This document shows, in pieces, positions 10,623 to 21,046 of a stretch of DNA of 64,000 bases. This DNA comes from Rhizobium sp. RU33A. GTDB taxonomy: Bacteria > Pseudomonadota > Alphaproteobacteria > Rhizobiales > Rhizobiaceae. The position numbers and the translations under genes are program-made. Each line of letters starts with the position of its first letter. The first letter of the stretch is position 1. The DNA lies in assembly GCF_900156055.1 (NCBI RefSeq), contig NZ_FTMQ01000001.1, positions 682,001 to 746,000 on the forward strand, given 5' to 3'. A model generated the notes under the pieces. The model saw only the letters and a program-made list of their open reading frames with translations, did no database searches and was not told the DNA's origin.

Positions 10623-11909
10623 TCAGAACCGGTCCCTGAGCGCATACCAGGTGAGCGCGAGGAACAGCAGCGGCTTGCGCAGGCTGGCACCTCCGGGGAA
10701 GGGCGGGATCTTCAGGTCCTTGAGCACGTCCAGCTCTCGGGCATTGCCGGCGACCATGTCGGCATACATTTTTCCGCAATAGTTCGACAGCATCACGCCA
10801 TGACCGGAGTAGCCGGCGAGCGATGTCACGCCGGGCATCACATCCCGGGCGAACGGCTTGCGGGGCAGGGTTATCCCAACCGAGCCACCCCAGCTGTGGG
10901 TTATCTCGATGTTATTGAGATCGGGATAGATCTCGGCGATCTGTCGGCGGATATGGGTCGAGATATCGCGGGGGCTATCGGCGGTATAGGCCTCGCGCCC
11001 TCCGAACAGCAGCCGCCCGTCGCGGCTTTTGCGAAAGTAGCGCACCACGAAGCGGCTGTCGGCAACGGCCTCCGAGCCCTTGAGCACCTGGGGGAACATG
11101 TCCAGCGGTTCCGTCGCCCCGATGAAGGACCGGATCGGCATCACATGGGCAGCCGTCACAGGTTCCAGATTGCCGATATAGGCATTGGTTGCGATCAGCA
11201 GACGGTCGGCAGTGATCGTGCCACGCGGCGTGTCGATGAAGGTCTTGCCGCCTTCCTGGCGAATGGCGCTTGCCGGCGTCATCTCGTGGATGCGAGCTCC
11301 GGCCGCCGCCGCGACCCTTGCCAGACCAACCAGCAGCTTCAGCGGATGGATGTGCCCCGTACCGGTATCGCGCACGCCGTAGTGATACCGCGTCGAACCA
11401 ACACGCTCATGGGTCTCTTCCCGGTCCATGAAGGAAATATGCGGATAGCCATAGCGAACGGCCATGATCTCGGCCTCGTGCCGATATTCCTCTTCCCCAC
11501 CGCGCTTGTGCGAGACATTCATCTGCCCCGGAAGATATTCAATATCGATGCCGTGCTGTTCGGCGAAATCCAGCAGGTAATGCTTGGCGCTCTCCGCCAT
11601 CTCGAACAGTGCCTTTGACCGCTCGAAGCCGAGCTCGGTCTCCAGTTCTGCCGGAGATGCGCGCTGGCCGGTGCCGAGTTGGCCGCCATTGCGACCCGAC
11701 GCGCCGTCACCGAAGCAGCTGCCTTCGATCAGCACGACCGAGACGCCGAGGCGGGCAAGGTTGAATGCGGTCTGCAGGCCGGTAAAGCCGCCGCCGATAA
11801 TAGCGACGTCTGTCGAGGTGGAACCGTCGAGGGCCGGATATTCCGGCCGCTCACCGACGCTCGCCTGATACCAGGAAATCCCCGGCGCGATCGGGCTTTG
11901 CCAAGTCAT
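10623..11909 (-). CDS. puuB: PuuB-like FAD-dependent gamma-glutamylputrescine oxidase (copy 1)
   Basis: This 428-residue flavoprotein belongs to the DAO/PuuB family: an N-terminal dinucleotide fold (VAIIGGGFTGLQTAFNLARLG), GASGRNGGQLG, DTGTGHIHPLKLLVGLA, and a C-terminal FAD segment (LAGYSGHGVMLSNYCGKMYADMV is split here as LAGYSGHGVML then YCGKMYADMV). The predicted reaction is oxidative deamination of gamma-glutamyl-putrescine, or a related glutamylated amine, after ligation by the preceding synthetase. It starts 13 bases after the PuuA-like gene. A close relative with the same partner lies at 52863-54161. Substrate is inferred from context, since the family also includes sarcosine and other amine oxidases. 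Confidence 0.82.
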   Translation of the reverse strand: MTWQSPIAPGISWYQASVGERPEYPALDGSTSTDVAIIGGGFTGLQTAFNLARLGVSVVLIEGSCFGDGASGRNGGQLGTGQRASPAELETELGFERSKALFEMAESAKHYLLDFAEQHGIDIEYLPGQMNVSHKRGGEEEYRHEAEIMAVRYGYPHISFMDREETHERVGSTRYHYGVRDTGTGHIHPLKLLVGLARVAAAAGARIHEMTPASAIRQEGGKTFIDTPRGTITADRLLIATNAYIGNLEPVTAAHVMPIRSFIGATEPLDMFPQVLKGSEAVADSRFVVRYFRKSRDGRLLFGGREAYTADSPRDISTHIRRQIAEIYPDLNNIEITHSWGGSVGITLPRKPFARDVMPGVTSLAGYSGHGVMLSNYCGKMYADMVAGNARELDVLKDLKIPPFPGGASLRKPLLFLALTWYALRDRF

Positions 11910-11922
11910 GAAGCCGCCTCCC

Positions 11923-13359
11923 TCACACGTTGAGCAGGAGGAATTCGCGTTCCCACGGGCTGATCACCTGCATGAAAGTCTCGAACTCGCCGCGTTTCAC
12001 GCCGGCATAGAGACCGACGAACTCCGAACCGAAGACTTCGTGGAAGTCGGTTTCACCCTCGAGCAGGGCAACGGCTTCCAGCAGGCCGCGCGGCAGGTCG
12101 ACGGATCCTTCATTGGCAGAACCTTCTGCCGCCGCCGTCGGCTCGATTTCCTTGACGATGCCGAGATAGCCGCAGGCGAGCGAAGCCGCGAGCGCCAGAT
12201 ACGGATTGGCATCCGAGCTCGGCAGACGGTTTTCGACACGCCGTGCAGCGGCATCCGAAACCGGCACGCGGAAGGCCGTCGTGCGGTTGTCATAGCCCCA
12301 GGCGTTGTTGACGGGTGCGGCCATGTCCGGCGTCAGGCGACGGTAGGAATTCACGTAAGGCGCCAGCATCACCAGCGAACTCGGCACATATTTCTGCATG
12401 CCGCCGATGAAGTGGAAGAACTCCTGTGAGGCAGAGCCGTCTGGATTGGAGAAGATATTTTTGCCCGTCTTGGCATCGACGACCGACTGGTGGATGTGCA
12501 TCGCCGAGCCCGGCTGTCCCTGCATCGGCTTGGCCATGAAGGTCGCGTAGATCCCGTGCTTGAGCGCCGCCTCGCGGATCGTACGCTTGAACATGAAGAC
12601 CTGGTCGGCAAGCTCGATCGGATTGCCGTGGCGCAGGTTGATCTCAAGCTGTGCCGGCCCTTCCTCGTGAATCAGAGTGTCGATCTCGAGCCCTTGTTTT
12701 TCAGAGAAGTGGTAGATGTCGTCGATCAACTCGTCGAATTCGTTGATGGCGGCGATCGAATAGCCCTGGCCACCGATGATCGAACGACCAGAGCGGCCCT
12801 TCGGCGGATGCAGCGGATAGTCCGGGTCGTCGTTCATCGCCACGAGATAGAACTCGATCTCAGGCGCGACGACCGGCTTCCATCCCTTTTCGTCATAGAG
12901 GCGCAGCACGTTTTTCAGAACGTTGCGCGGCGTATAGGACACGTTTTTGCCGTCGACATCGACGATGTCGCAGATCACCTGGGCTGTCGGGTCGGTCTCC
13001 CACGGCACGACCGAAAGCGTTGAAAGATCCGGCAAGAGCTTCAGATCGCTGTCGCGCGGCTCGTAGCGGAAATTCTCCGTCTCGTCGGGATATTCGCCCG
13101 AGATCGTGTGACGGTAGAGCGCCGAGGGAAGCGCCAGCGACGTGTTGGACGTGAACTTCGACGACGGCATCATCTTGCCGCGCGGCACGCCGGCGAGGTC
13201 AGGCGTAATGCACTCGATATCCTCGATGCCGCGCGCCCGGAGCCAGGTGGCCGCTTCCTTCCAGTTCGAGACGCCGCGCTTCGATCCGGGATCCGGCGGG
13301 ATCACCGCCTTTTTGGAAGGAGCGTTCTGGGATCTCATCATGGATTTCTTCGCGGGCAT
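11923..13359 (-). CDS. puuA: PuuA-like glutamine synthetase family ligase (copy 1)
   Basis: This 478-residue protein has the glutamine synthetase fold: the N-terminal beta-grasp part (IECITPDLAGVPRGKMMPSSKF), catalytic-domain metal and ATP segments (APEIEFYLV, EEGPAQLEINLRHGNP, TFMAKPMQGQPGSAMHIHQS) and NRTTAFRVPVSDAAARRVENRLPSSDANPYLALAA (cited as two parts). Such GS-like enzymes join glutamate to amines. Being next to a PuuB-like oxidase, gamma-glutamylputrescine synthesis is the best call. It lacks the adenylylation-loop context of GlnA. The start at 13359 has only a weak GGTGAG, and an in-frame ATG seven codons in is possible. Confidence 0.82.
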   Translation of the reverse strand: MPAKKSMMRSQNAPSKKAVIPPDPGSKRGVSNWKEAATWLRARGIEDIECITPDLAGVPRGKMMPSSKFTSNTSLALPSALYRHTISGEYPDETENFRYEPRDSDLKLLPDLSTLSVVPWETDPTAQVICDIVDVDGKNVSYTPRNVLKNVLRLYDEKGWKPVVAPEIEFYLVAMNDDPDYPLHPPKGRSGRSIIGGQGYSIAAINEFDELIDDIYHFSEKQGLEIDTLIHEEGPAQLEINLRHGNPIELADQVFMFKRTIREAALKHGIYATFMAKPMQGQPGSAMHIHQSVVDAKTGKNIFSNPDGSASQEFFHFIGGMQKYVPSSLVMLAPYVNSYRRLTPDMAAPVNNAWGYDNRTTAFRVPVSDAAARRVENRLPSSDANPYLALAASLACGYLGIVKEIEPTAAAEGSANEGSVDLPRGLLEAVALLEGETDFHEVFGSEFVGLYAGVKRGEFETFMQVISPWEREFLLLNV

Positions 13360-13481
13360 GTCTCACCGGTTGGTTGTTAATGAGGGCCATCATAGCCAGA
13401 CTTTGGCCTTTGGCCAGCCGGACGCGTTGACTTTGATCATAAGTTTGTCGAGACAGGCGGCAGATCCCCGGGAGCAGCAGC

Positions 13482-14663
13482 ATGGCCAGGAAGTACGACG
13501 TCGCGATCATCGGAGCCGGTGCCGCCGGCATGATGGCGGCCTTTACCGCCGGCCGGCGTGGCAGATCCGTCATCGTCCTCGACCACGCCAAGGCCCCGGG
13601 AGAGAAGATCCGCATCTCAGGCGGCGGGCGATGCAACTTCACCAATATCCATGCCACGCCGAAGAACTACATCTCTGAGAACCCGCATTTCGCCAAGTCA
13701 GCGCTCGCCCGCTACACACCCGCAGATTTCATCGCCATGGTCGATCGCCACAAGATCGCCTGGCACGAAAAGACCCTCGGCCAGCTCTTCTGCGATGACA
13801 GCGCGAAAGACATCATCCGCATGCTGCTGGAAGAGATGCGCGCGGTGCATGTCGACCTGAAACTCTCCTGCGAGATCTCCGAACTGGAGAAGGGACCGGA
13901 CGGGTTCCGCCTCTCCACCAGCGAAGGCCCGATTGCCGCGGACAGTCTGGTGATGGCATCAGGCGGCAAGTCGATCCCCAAAATGGGCGCGACGGGTTTT
14001 GCCTATCGCATCGCCGAGCAGTTCGGCCTGCCCGTCACCGAAACCCGGCCCGCGCTGGTGCCGCTCACGCTCGAACCCAATCTCTTGGGCGAATTGTCGG
14101 AGCTCTCGGGTGTTGCCGTCGATGCGGATGTCTCCTGCGGCAAGACGCGTTTCCAGGAGGCGCTTCTCTTTACCCATCGCGGCCTGTCCGGTCCGTCCGT
14201 TCTCCAGATCTCGAGTTATTGGCGGGAAGGGGACGAGATCCTGCTTTCGCTGCAGCCCGAGACGGATTTTGCCGAGCTTCTGAAGGCGGCAAAGCGCGAA
14301 AACGGGCGCCAGCAGGTTCAGACGGTGCTTGCCCAACATTTGCCCAAGCGCCTTTCGCAATATCTGGCGGAGACCGCGAAGCTCGAACGTCCGCTCGCTG
14401 ATCTCCCTGACAAGGCCTTGTCATCGCTTGCCGACCGCATTCGTCGCTGGCCGATCAAACCTGCGGGGTCGGAAGGGTACCGTACGGCGGAAGTGACGCT
14501 AGGAGGCGTCGATACCGGCGCGCTCGACAGCCGGACCATGCAGGCGAAAACTGTGCCGGGCCTCTTCTTCATCGGCGAATGCGTCGACGTCACCGGCTGG
14601 CTCGGGGGCTATAACTTCCAGTGGGCGTGGGCGTCTGGCCATGCGGCCGGCGAGTCCGTCTGA
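13482..14663 (+). CDS. HI0933/BaiN-family NAD(P)/FAD-dependent oxidoreductase
   Basis: The 393-residue flavoprotein opens with VAIIGAGAAGMMAAFTAGRRG and continues with EKIRISGGGRCNFTN, the signature of the HI0933 family (BaiN/RdsA-like). Further family segments are SLVMASGGKSIPKMGATGF, the central LFTHRGLSGPSVLQIS and the C-terminal GLFFIGECVDVTGWLGGYN followed by FQWAWASG. Members are widespread, usually single-copy flavoproteins whose physiological substrate is poorly known. It diverges from the PuuA-like gene across a 122-base gap. I infer no pathway link with its neighbours. Confidence 0.9.
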   Translation: MARKYDVAIIGAGAAGMMAAFTAGRRGRSVIVLDHAKAPGEKIRISGGGRCNFTNIHATPKNYISENPHFAKSALARYTPADFIAMVDRHKIAWHEKTLGQLFCDDSAKDIIRMLLEEMRAVHVDLKLSCEISELEKGPDGFRLSTSEGPIAADSLVMASGGKSIPKMGATGFAYRIAEQFGLPVTETRPALVPLTLEPNLLGELSELSGVAVDADVSCGKTRFQEALLFTHRGLSGPSVLQISSYWREGDEILLSLQPETDFAELLKAAKRENGRQQVQTVLAQHLPKRLSQYLAETAKLERPLADLPDKALSSLADRIRRWPIKPAGSEGYRTAEVTLGGVDTGALDSRTMQAKTVPGLFFIGECVDVTGWLGGYNFQWAWASGHAAGESV

Positions 14664-15269
14664 GCAAAGTCTCACGCTCCGGACAAGCTTATACCGGTAA
14701 TTCAGAGCTTGTTAACATGCGTCGGTCATCCTGCCCGAATGCCGGTGCGATATCGCCTGATATCGCGACATGAGGTTTGGCCGGCTTAAGGCCCCGCAAG
14801 GGCATGACCTTCCCTGGCCGCATCAAGGACCGCGCCCCATGAACCATGAGACCCGCAAGCCCCGTGCCATCGCCATTGCCGCCACCCGCACCCGTGACGC
14901 AGAGCGCGCCCGTTTGCGTCATGTGAGCATCGTCTGCCTCTATGCCGCAAGCGCTCTGGCTGCACTTGCCTTCGGTCTCCTCGGCTAGAGCACCTCGACG
15001 GTCCTCCTTGTCAGTGGCAGCAAGTCGCTTTTCAGCGGTTTGACGACAGCAACTCTTTGACGCCCCGACCCTTTGGCGGTGCTAGCTTTTCCTCGATCAA
15101 CGATCGCTGTCCCGCTTCGGGATATCAGCCTTTGACCTTAACTCCGTCTTGAGACTTTTACTGCAACTGTTTTGGCTGGGTAGGAGCATAGACGGCGAAG
15201 ACGACAGTCGTAGCCGCCAATTTTTAAGGTTGCGGCGCAGCTTTGATGCCGTTTTCGTTTGGAGGAACA
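14664..15269. other. Largely non-coding stretch with one doubtful small ORF
   Basis: About 600 bases separate the HI0933-family gene and the chemoreceptor. The stretch holds a perfect palindrome GCGATATC-GCCT-GATATCGC (14747-14766) and a possible small membrane-protein ORF (14839-14988, listed separately). From 14989 to 15269 I see only a GC-poor promoter-like run and the Shine-Dalgarno GGAGG before the chemoreceptor, and no terminator hairpin I would defend. Confidence 0.5.
14839..14988 (+). CDS. Possible small single-helix membrane protein
   Basis: ATG 14839 opens a 49-residue frame: a basic N-terminal half (NHETRKPRAIAIAATRTRD) followed by one hydrophobic helix (VSIVCLYAASALAALAFGLLG) at the very C-terminus. 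That layout suits a small tail-anchored membrane protein. The ribosome binding site is poor (no clear AGGAGG) and I recognise no family. It may be a chance ORF in GC-rich DNA. The palindrome at 14747-14766 lies about 70 bases upstream and could be its operator. Confidence 0.35.
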   Translation: MNHETRKPRAIAIAATRTRDAERARLRHVSIVCLYAASALAALAFGLLG

Positions 15270-17798
15270 ATGTTGATCGATCAAATACTGTCGCGCTTTT
15301 CGATTTCGACCAAGGTCATCGCCTTTGTGCTGCCCTTCGTCCTGTCGATCACCGCAGTCGGTCTCATGGGCCTCTACGCATCCGGTCTACTGCAGCAGCG
15401 CATGGAAATTTCCAACGGCACGATGCGTTCGCTGAACGGCTTCCGGAACGTCAACGCCGCCATGACCCACTTCCTCGATCAGACCTCGGAGGAAACGCGC
15501 AGCACCGTCTTGAACCAGCTGGCGTCCCAGCAGTCGACGCTCACGCAGAACATCTCGGAAATCGGCGCCGACGGCACGGGGCGCAACTTCCTCGATGAGG
15601 CGATTGCCGGCACGGGTGCCGTCAACGAGAAGATCGATGCGCTCTGGCAGTTGCACGAGGCGGAGGTGAAGCTGGCCACCTCGATCCAGAACCATCTGAC
15701 GGGCCTGATGGCGCAGCAGATCCGCGTCTCGGATGAGGCGCAGAAACTGCAGCGCGCCGTCGTCGGTGGTGAAAACGATGCGAAGGGTGCCTTAAAGGAA
15801 GCCGAGCGCCTGTCGTCCGGTGCCAAGCACCTCTCGGAAGTCTTCCAGGGTTTCTTCTCGGCAGGCACGTCGGAGCAGCAATTCCCCTACCTGCAGAAAC
15901 AATTGCCTGAACTGGTCAAGACCCAGCGCAAGATCGCCAATGCCCTGCCGGCTGAAAGCAGGGACATGGGCAAGGCCCTTCTGGCTGCGATCAACGAGAT
16001 CAAGGCGAAAGTCGCGACCGGCGACATGAGCCTCGAGAACGGCCGGGCCGTCGGCTCGATCATTTCCCGTTTCCGCGGCTTCGAAGCGACGCTAAGCGCC
16101 GGTGCCGCTGTCAAATATGCCGAGTCCGTGCAGAAATTCGCCGCTGTCGAGACCGGCGCCGTACAGGCGGCCGATGTTCTCGTTGGCAGCCGCACTCTGA
16201 TCGCCGATGTCTATGATCTGCGCATCATGACCGCCACCTTCCTCAATGTGAAGGACGACAAGACCCGCGAACCGATCCTTCGCCAGATCAAGCTGATCGG
16301 CGACAACCTTGCCGTTCTCGGCGGCAGCATCGCCGACAAGGCCTTCTACGACAGCCTGACGGCAGCCATCACGCCGCTGCTGGCCTCGCTCACCGCCGAT
16401 ACCGAAGCCCTCGTGAAAACCAGCGCCGACCGCATCGCGAGCTTCGATCAGGCAAGCCGCACGATGGATGCCATCTGGGCCTCGCTAACGTCCTTTGCCG
16501 ATCTGCAGAAGGATGTCGCCGGTACGGAGCGCCAGGAAGCAAACCGCCTTTCGATCGGCACCATGATCGCCGGTGTCCTCCTCGCCGTCATCGGCGGTAT
16601 CGCGCTGGTCCTGACCCTGCAGCGGCCGATCACCCGCATCACCACAAGCATGCAGCGCCTTGCTGAAGGGGATCTCGAAGCCGGCATTATCGGCGACAAG
16701 CGGGGTGACGAGATCGGCGCCATGGCTAGGGCACTTGCCGTCTTCAAGACGAATGCCCGCACCAAGCTCGAAATCGAATCCGAGCGCCAGCGCGAGCAGC
16801 AGGAGGCAGAAGCCGATCGCCGTCGCAACGACGAGGAAAAGCAGGCGCTCGACCGGGAGATCGAACATGCCGTCGGCAAGCTCGCCCAGGCGCTGGAACG
16901 TCTTGCCAATGGCGATATTTCCTTCGAGATCGAAGGCCGTTTCCACGGACGCCTGGAACAGCTCCGCAACGACTTCAACCTGTCGCTGTCGCGTCTTCGC
17001 GACACGATGCATCAGATCTCCGGCAACGTCGACCAGATCCAGAACAACGGCCGCCAGATGGCCCAGTCCGCACTTGATCTCGCTCGTCGCACCGAGCAGC
17101 AGGCAGCCTCTCTCGAAGAGACCGCAGCCGCGGTCGATGAGATCACCGCAGCCGTCCGTTCGTCCTCGGAGCGCGCCGAAATGGTCAACGGTGTCGTCCG
17201 TGAAGCCAAGAAGAATGCAGATGAATCTGCTGTCGTCGTCGGCAGCGCGATTTCGGCCATGGGCCGCATCGAGGAGGCTTCGCGTCAGATCTCCAACATC
17301 ATCGGCGTCATCGATGAGATCGCCTTCCAGACCAACCTGCTCGCACTGAACGCCGGTGTCGAAGCCGCCCGCGCCGGTGAAGCCGGCAAGGGTTTTGCCG
17401 TCGTTGCTCAGGAAGTGCGTGAACTCGCGCAACGCTCGGCCGGTGCCGCGAAGGAAATCAAGGCGCTCATCAACCGCTCGGCCGAAGAGGTGGCGAACGG
17501 CTCCACCCATGTTCAGCAGACGGGAACCGTGCTCTCGCGCATCGGCGGCCAGATCGCGATGATCAGCGAGCATATCGAGAAGATCGCCGAGACCAGCAGC
17601 GAGCAGTCCGGCGCGCTGCAGGAGGTCAACGGTGCCGTCGGTCGCATGGACCAGATGACCCAGCAGAATGCTGCGATGGTCGAGGAAGCGACCGCCGCCA
17701 CACAGGATCTCTCGGCCCAGACGGACCAGCTGCGGGATCTTCTCCAGCAGTTCCGGATCGACGCCGATCGTTTGCGGTCTGTCGATCGCGCCGCCTGA
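15270..17798 (+). CDS. Transmembrane methyl-accepting chemotaxis protein
   Basis: The 842-residue receptor has a membrane helix at residues 15-37, a long, mainly helical periplasmic sensor of about 390 residues, and a second helix near residues 430-450 ([19 protein letters not shown]). Then come a HAMP domain ([19 protein letters not shown]), a coiled coil rich in Glu/Arg, a second HAMP-like segment, and the methyl-accepting domain with [21 protein letters not shown]. Unlike the receptor at 4245-6041 it ends in RLRSVDRAA, without an xWxxF tether. ATG 15270 follows GGAGGAACA directly; TTG and ATG codons 24-27 bases earlier lie upstream of that Shine-Dalgarno. Its ligand is unknown. Confidence 0.92.
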   Translation: MLIDQILSRFSISTKVIAFVLPFVLSITAVGLMGLYASGLLQQRMEISNGTMRSLNGFRNVNAAMTHFLDQTSEETRSTVLNQLASQQSTLTQNISEIGADGTGRNFLDEAIAGTGAVNEKIDALWQLHEAEVKLATSIQNHLTGLMAQQIRVSDEAQKLQRAVVGGENDAKGALKEAERLSSGAKHLSEVFQGFFSAGTSEQQFPYLQKQLPELVKTQRKIANALPAESRDMGKALLAAINEIKAKVATGDMSLENGRAVGSIISRFRGFEATLSAGAAVKYAESVQKFAAVETGAVQAADVLVGSRTLIADVYDLRIMTATFLNVKDDKTREPILRQIKLIGDNLAVLGGSIADKAFYDSLTAAITPLLASLTADTEALVKTSADRIASFDQASRTMDAIWASLTSFADLQKDVAGTERQEANRLSIGTMIAGVLLAVIGGIALVLTLQRPITRITTSMQRLAEGDLEAGIIGDKRGDEIGAMARALAVFKTNARTKLEIESERQREQQEAEADRRRNDEEKQALDREIEHAVGKLAQALERLANGDISFEIEGRFHGRLEQLRNDFNLSLSRLRDTMHQISGNVDQIQNNGRQMAQSALDLARRTEQQAASLEETAAAVDEITAAVRSSSERAEMVNGVVREAKKNADESAVVVGSAISAMGRIEEASRQISNIIGVIDEIAFQTNLLALNAGVEAARAGEAGKGFAVVAQEVRELAQRSAGAAKEIKALINRSAEEVANGSTHVQQTGTVLSRIGGQIAMISEHIEKIAETSSEQSGALQEVNGAVGRMDQMTQQNAAMVEEATAATQDLSAQTDQLRDLLQQFRIDADRLRSVDRAA

Positions 17799-17820
17799 GG
17801 TTGCACCTTCGCCAAACGGA

Positions 17821-17850
17821 AAAGCCCGGTCATCGCACCGGGCTTTTTTG
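17821..17850. terminator. Terminator after the chemoreceptor gene
   Basis: AAAAGCCCGGT, a 6-base loop, then ACCGGGCTTTTTT. It is a strong Rho-independent terminator for the plus strand, and the A-run on the other arm lets it also end the small minus-strand gene that stops at 17853. Confidence 0.9.
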
Positions 17851-17852
17851 CA

Positions 17853-18077
17853 TCAAGCCTCAGCCAGACGACCAGATCCGCCCGTATTGGTCTCGCAATC
17901 GGCCTGTGCCTGTCGTTTGCGAACCTGTCTTTCGCGCATGGCGCGGATGAAGCGCCGCAGACGGGCCCAGGGCACTTCGCTATACTGCGCGTAGAATTCC
18001 TCTTCGGACAGCCGGGCCTTCTGCCCTCGTTCTTGACTCAGCGCGGCAATGGCAAGGGCTGCATAAACTTCGTGCAT
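17853..18077 (-). CDS. Small charged hypothetical protein
   Basis: This 74-residue ORF starts at ATG 18077 after AGGAG at good distance. The sequence is helical and strongly charged: HEVYAALAIAALSQERGQKA, then EEEFYAQYSEVPW and a basic stretch RLRRFIRAMRERQVRKRQAQ. I do not recognise a domain. It diverges from a LysR-type regulator whose start is 90 bases away, so it may be that regulator's target. The good ribosome binding site and clean spacing to the shared terminator favour a real gene. Confidence 0.55.
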   Translation of the reverse strand: MHEVYAALAIAALSQERGQKARLSEEEFYAQYSEVPWARLRRFIRAMRERQVRKRQAQADCETNTGGSGRLAEA

Positions 18078-18166
18078 GACGGATCTCCTGCTGTTGATGC
18101 CGTCTTCTCTTCTATTCATCATTTTTGGAGGCAGGTACGCGCAAGATCGTGCTATGTATTTCATTT

Positions 18167-19042
18167 ATGAAAGACATAGCCTGGGACTCTTATCAACTCT
18201 TCCTCGCCGTTGCGCGTCAAGGCGGCCTGTCGGCAGCCGCTGCGACCACCGGTCTCAGTGCCGCCACCCTTGGCCGACGCATGGTCGAACTTGAGCAGGC
18301 GCTGGGCCGCGAGCTCTTCCTGCGCAGCCAGACCGGTTATCGCCTCACCAGCGACGGCAGCCAGTTGCTGGAGCATCTGGTTGAATTGGAAGCCGGAAGC
18401 AGGAGGGTGGAGGAATGGCGACGTGGCAAGGCGGGTCAGTCCCTGGTGCGCATCAGCCTTGGCACCTGGATCGCCTGGCTGCTCTGCCAGAACATGTCGA
18501 CGATCCGCACCTCCCGCGACGCTTTCCGCATCGACCTGCACGTCGCCGAACAACGTGCCAAGCTTGCGCATCGGGAGAGTGACATCGGCATCCGCGCCTT
18601 TGAACCAGAAGAGCCGAACCTCGCCGCGATCGCAGCAGGCGAAGTGGCCTATGCGGCCTACAAGGCCCGCAATAGGGAATGGATGGGCCCGGAGCCCTGG
18701 GTCGCGGTTGATGACGAGAATGCCGTCTCAGCTTATCTGCGCTGGCCGCGCCAGCAGTCGGCGGAGCAGATCGTCGCGACGGTCAATCGCCCGCGGTCAC
18801 TGAGGGATCTCGTCAGGGCAGGGGCCGGTGTCGGCGTGCTTCCCTGCTTCGTCGGTGATCTCGACCCGACGCTTGAGCGGGTCGGCGAGGAAATCCCGGA
18901 ACTGCGCCATCGCCAGTGGATCGTCATCAACAATGACGATCGTCACCGAAGCGATATCCGCATGGTGGCCGATCGGCTCGCAAAACTGTTGAAGTCGCAT
19001 CGGGATGTTCTGGCGGGCAAGCGCCCCAGCACCAGCAGCTGA
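18167..19042 (+). CDS. LysR-family transcriptional regulator
   Basis: The 291-residue protein has the N-terminal winged HTH (WDSYQLFLAVARQGGLSAAA, then TTGLSAATLGRRMVELEQAL and RELFLRSQTGYRLTSDG) and a C-terminal effector-binding half containing LRDLVRAGAGVGVLPCFVGDL, as in LysR regulators. I chose ATG 18167 because HTH homology starts there. A TTG at 18125 would add 14 residues without family similarity and lies before a GGAGGCAGG. It faces a small ORF on the other strand, the usual geometry for autoregulated LysR genes. The effector is unknown. Confidence 0.88.
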   Translation: MKDIAWDSYQLFLAVARQGGLSAAAATTGLSAATLGRRMVELEQALGRELFLRSQTGYRLTSDGSQLLEHLVELEAGSRRVEEWRRGKAGQSLVRISLGTWIAWLLCQNMSTIRTSRDAFRIDLHVAEQRAKLAHRESDIGIRAFEPEEPNLAAIAAGEVAYAAYKARNREWMGPEPWVAVDDENAVSAYLRWPRQQSAEQIVATVNRPRSLRDLVRAGAGVGVLPCFVGDLDPTLERVGEEIPELRHRQWIVINNDDRHRSDIRMVADRLAKLLKSHRDVLAGKRPSTSS

Positions 19043-19058
19043 CGTCAAGCCGAAAATG

Positions 19059-19110
19059 AAAAACCCGCACGACGACCGGCACTCCTCCTCAGAGGCGATC
19101 ATCGTGCGGG
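19059..19110 (-). terminator. Terminator of the small gene downstream of aceA
   Basis: Arms CCCGCACGACGA (19064-19075) and TCATCGTGCGGG (19099-19110) pair with one mismatch. On the minus strand the hairpin is followed by TTTTT, so it ends the transcript of the 82-residue gene at 19169-19417. Confidence 0.75.
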
Positions 19111-19168
19111 AACCGATCCGGAGGTCAGGTGCCGGACGGGGGATAGTGACGGCGGATAGTGATGTGGC

Positions 19169-19417
19169 TCAGGCGGCCTGGTGATTGCCCTGGGTCACGA
19201 TGACAGGGATCAAGAGATCACCCCAGTTGCCGTCGCCACCGTGATGGCGGGCGGAGCGGACGAGCTCGACCGAGACGCCGGCATCGACTGCCTTCATGAT
19301 CGAATGGTTGAGACGGTGCAGGTCATTGGCCAGCATGCGGATCATCGCCTGCTGATCGGTGCTCATGGCCGAGGACTGTTCTTCGGCGCGTTCCTTGACT
19401 CGGGTCTGGGGTGTCAT
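19169..19417 (-). CDS. Small conserved-looking hypothetical protein downstream of aceA
   Basis: The 82-residue product has an excellent AGAGGAG just before ATG 19417. Its sequence looks constrained: MSTDQQAMIRMLANDLHRLN, then HSIMKAVDAGVSVELVRSARHHGGDGNWGDLLIPVIV (cited as two parts). The HxxGxGxWGDxxxP cluster suggests a defined fold, but I cannot name the family. It lies about 100 bases beyond isocitrate lyase in the same direction and ends in its own terminator, so it may be co-expressed with aceA. A palindromic intergenic repeat (19468-19491) sits between the two. Confidence 0.7.
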   Translation of the reverse strand: MTPQTRVKERAEEQSSAMSTDQQAMIRMLANDLHRLNHSIMKAVDAGVSVELVRSARHHGGDGNWGDLLIPVIVTQGNHQAA

Positions 19418-19467
19418 GGCATTTCTCCTCTTGGTGTTGGGGGTTCTTGAATGGTGGATCTCGTCTT

Positions 19468-19491
19468 CCTCTCCCCGCTTGCGGGGAGAGG
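19468..19491. repeat. Rhizobial-type palindromic intergenic repeat
   Basis: CCTCTCCCCGC-TT-GCGGGGAGAGG is a perfect 11-base palindrome followed by GTAGGGTGAGAGG. From memory, this looks like the short palindromic elements (RIME-like) scattered between genes in Rhizobium and Agrobacterium genomes. It may also act as a hairpin at the 3' end of aceA mRNA. Confidence 0.6.
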
Positions 19492-19517
19492 GTAGGGTGA
19501 GAGGCAGTCGCCCAGGT

Positions 19518-20807
<1,290 letters not shown>

Positions 20808-20977
20808 GATGTGTCTCCCTGTCACTGCTAGGCGCTGACCAAGTAAAGTTTTTCGGGTTGGCTCGGCCGCTTCTGATGTGACTAGATTTACATCGCACTG
20901 CAAAATGGAGCCAGAAAATTCGATAAAACAACGACATGAAAGAGGTTAGGCTGTCTTGCCTTTGACAGAGCTTGCGT

Positions 20978-21035
20978 GTAAATTTGTAAAATTAGTCACA
21001 GTCGATCCGGCGTCGAGCACGGCAAATCTTGTAAA
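20978..21035. promoter_or_regulatory. Repeated TTGTAAA elements between aceA and its regulator
   Basis: GTAAATTTGTAAA (20978-20990) and GCAAATCTTGTAAA (21022-21035) are two near-copies 44 bases apart. TTGTAAAATT also occurs at 20791-20800 in the 5' end of aceA, and TGCAAAATGG near 20900. AT-rich GCAAA/GTAAA elements resemble the sites bound by RamB-type regulators in actinobacteria. The second copy touches the AAAGGAG of the regulator gene, which fits autoregulation. Function is inferred. Confidence 0.45.
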
Positions 21036-21046
21036 GGAGCTGTAAA

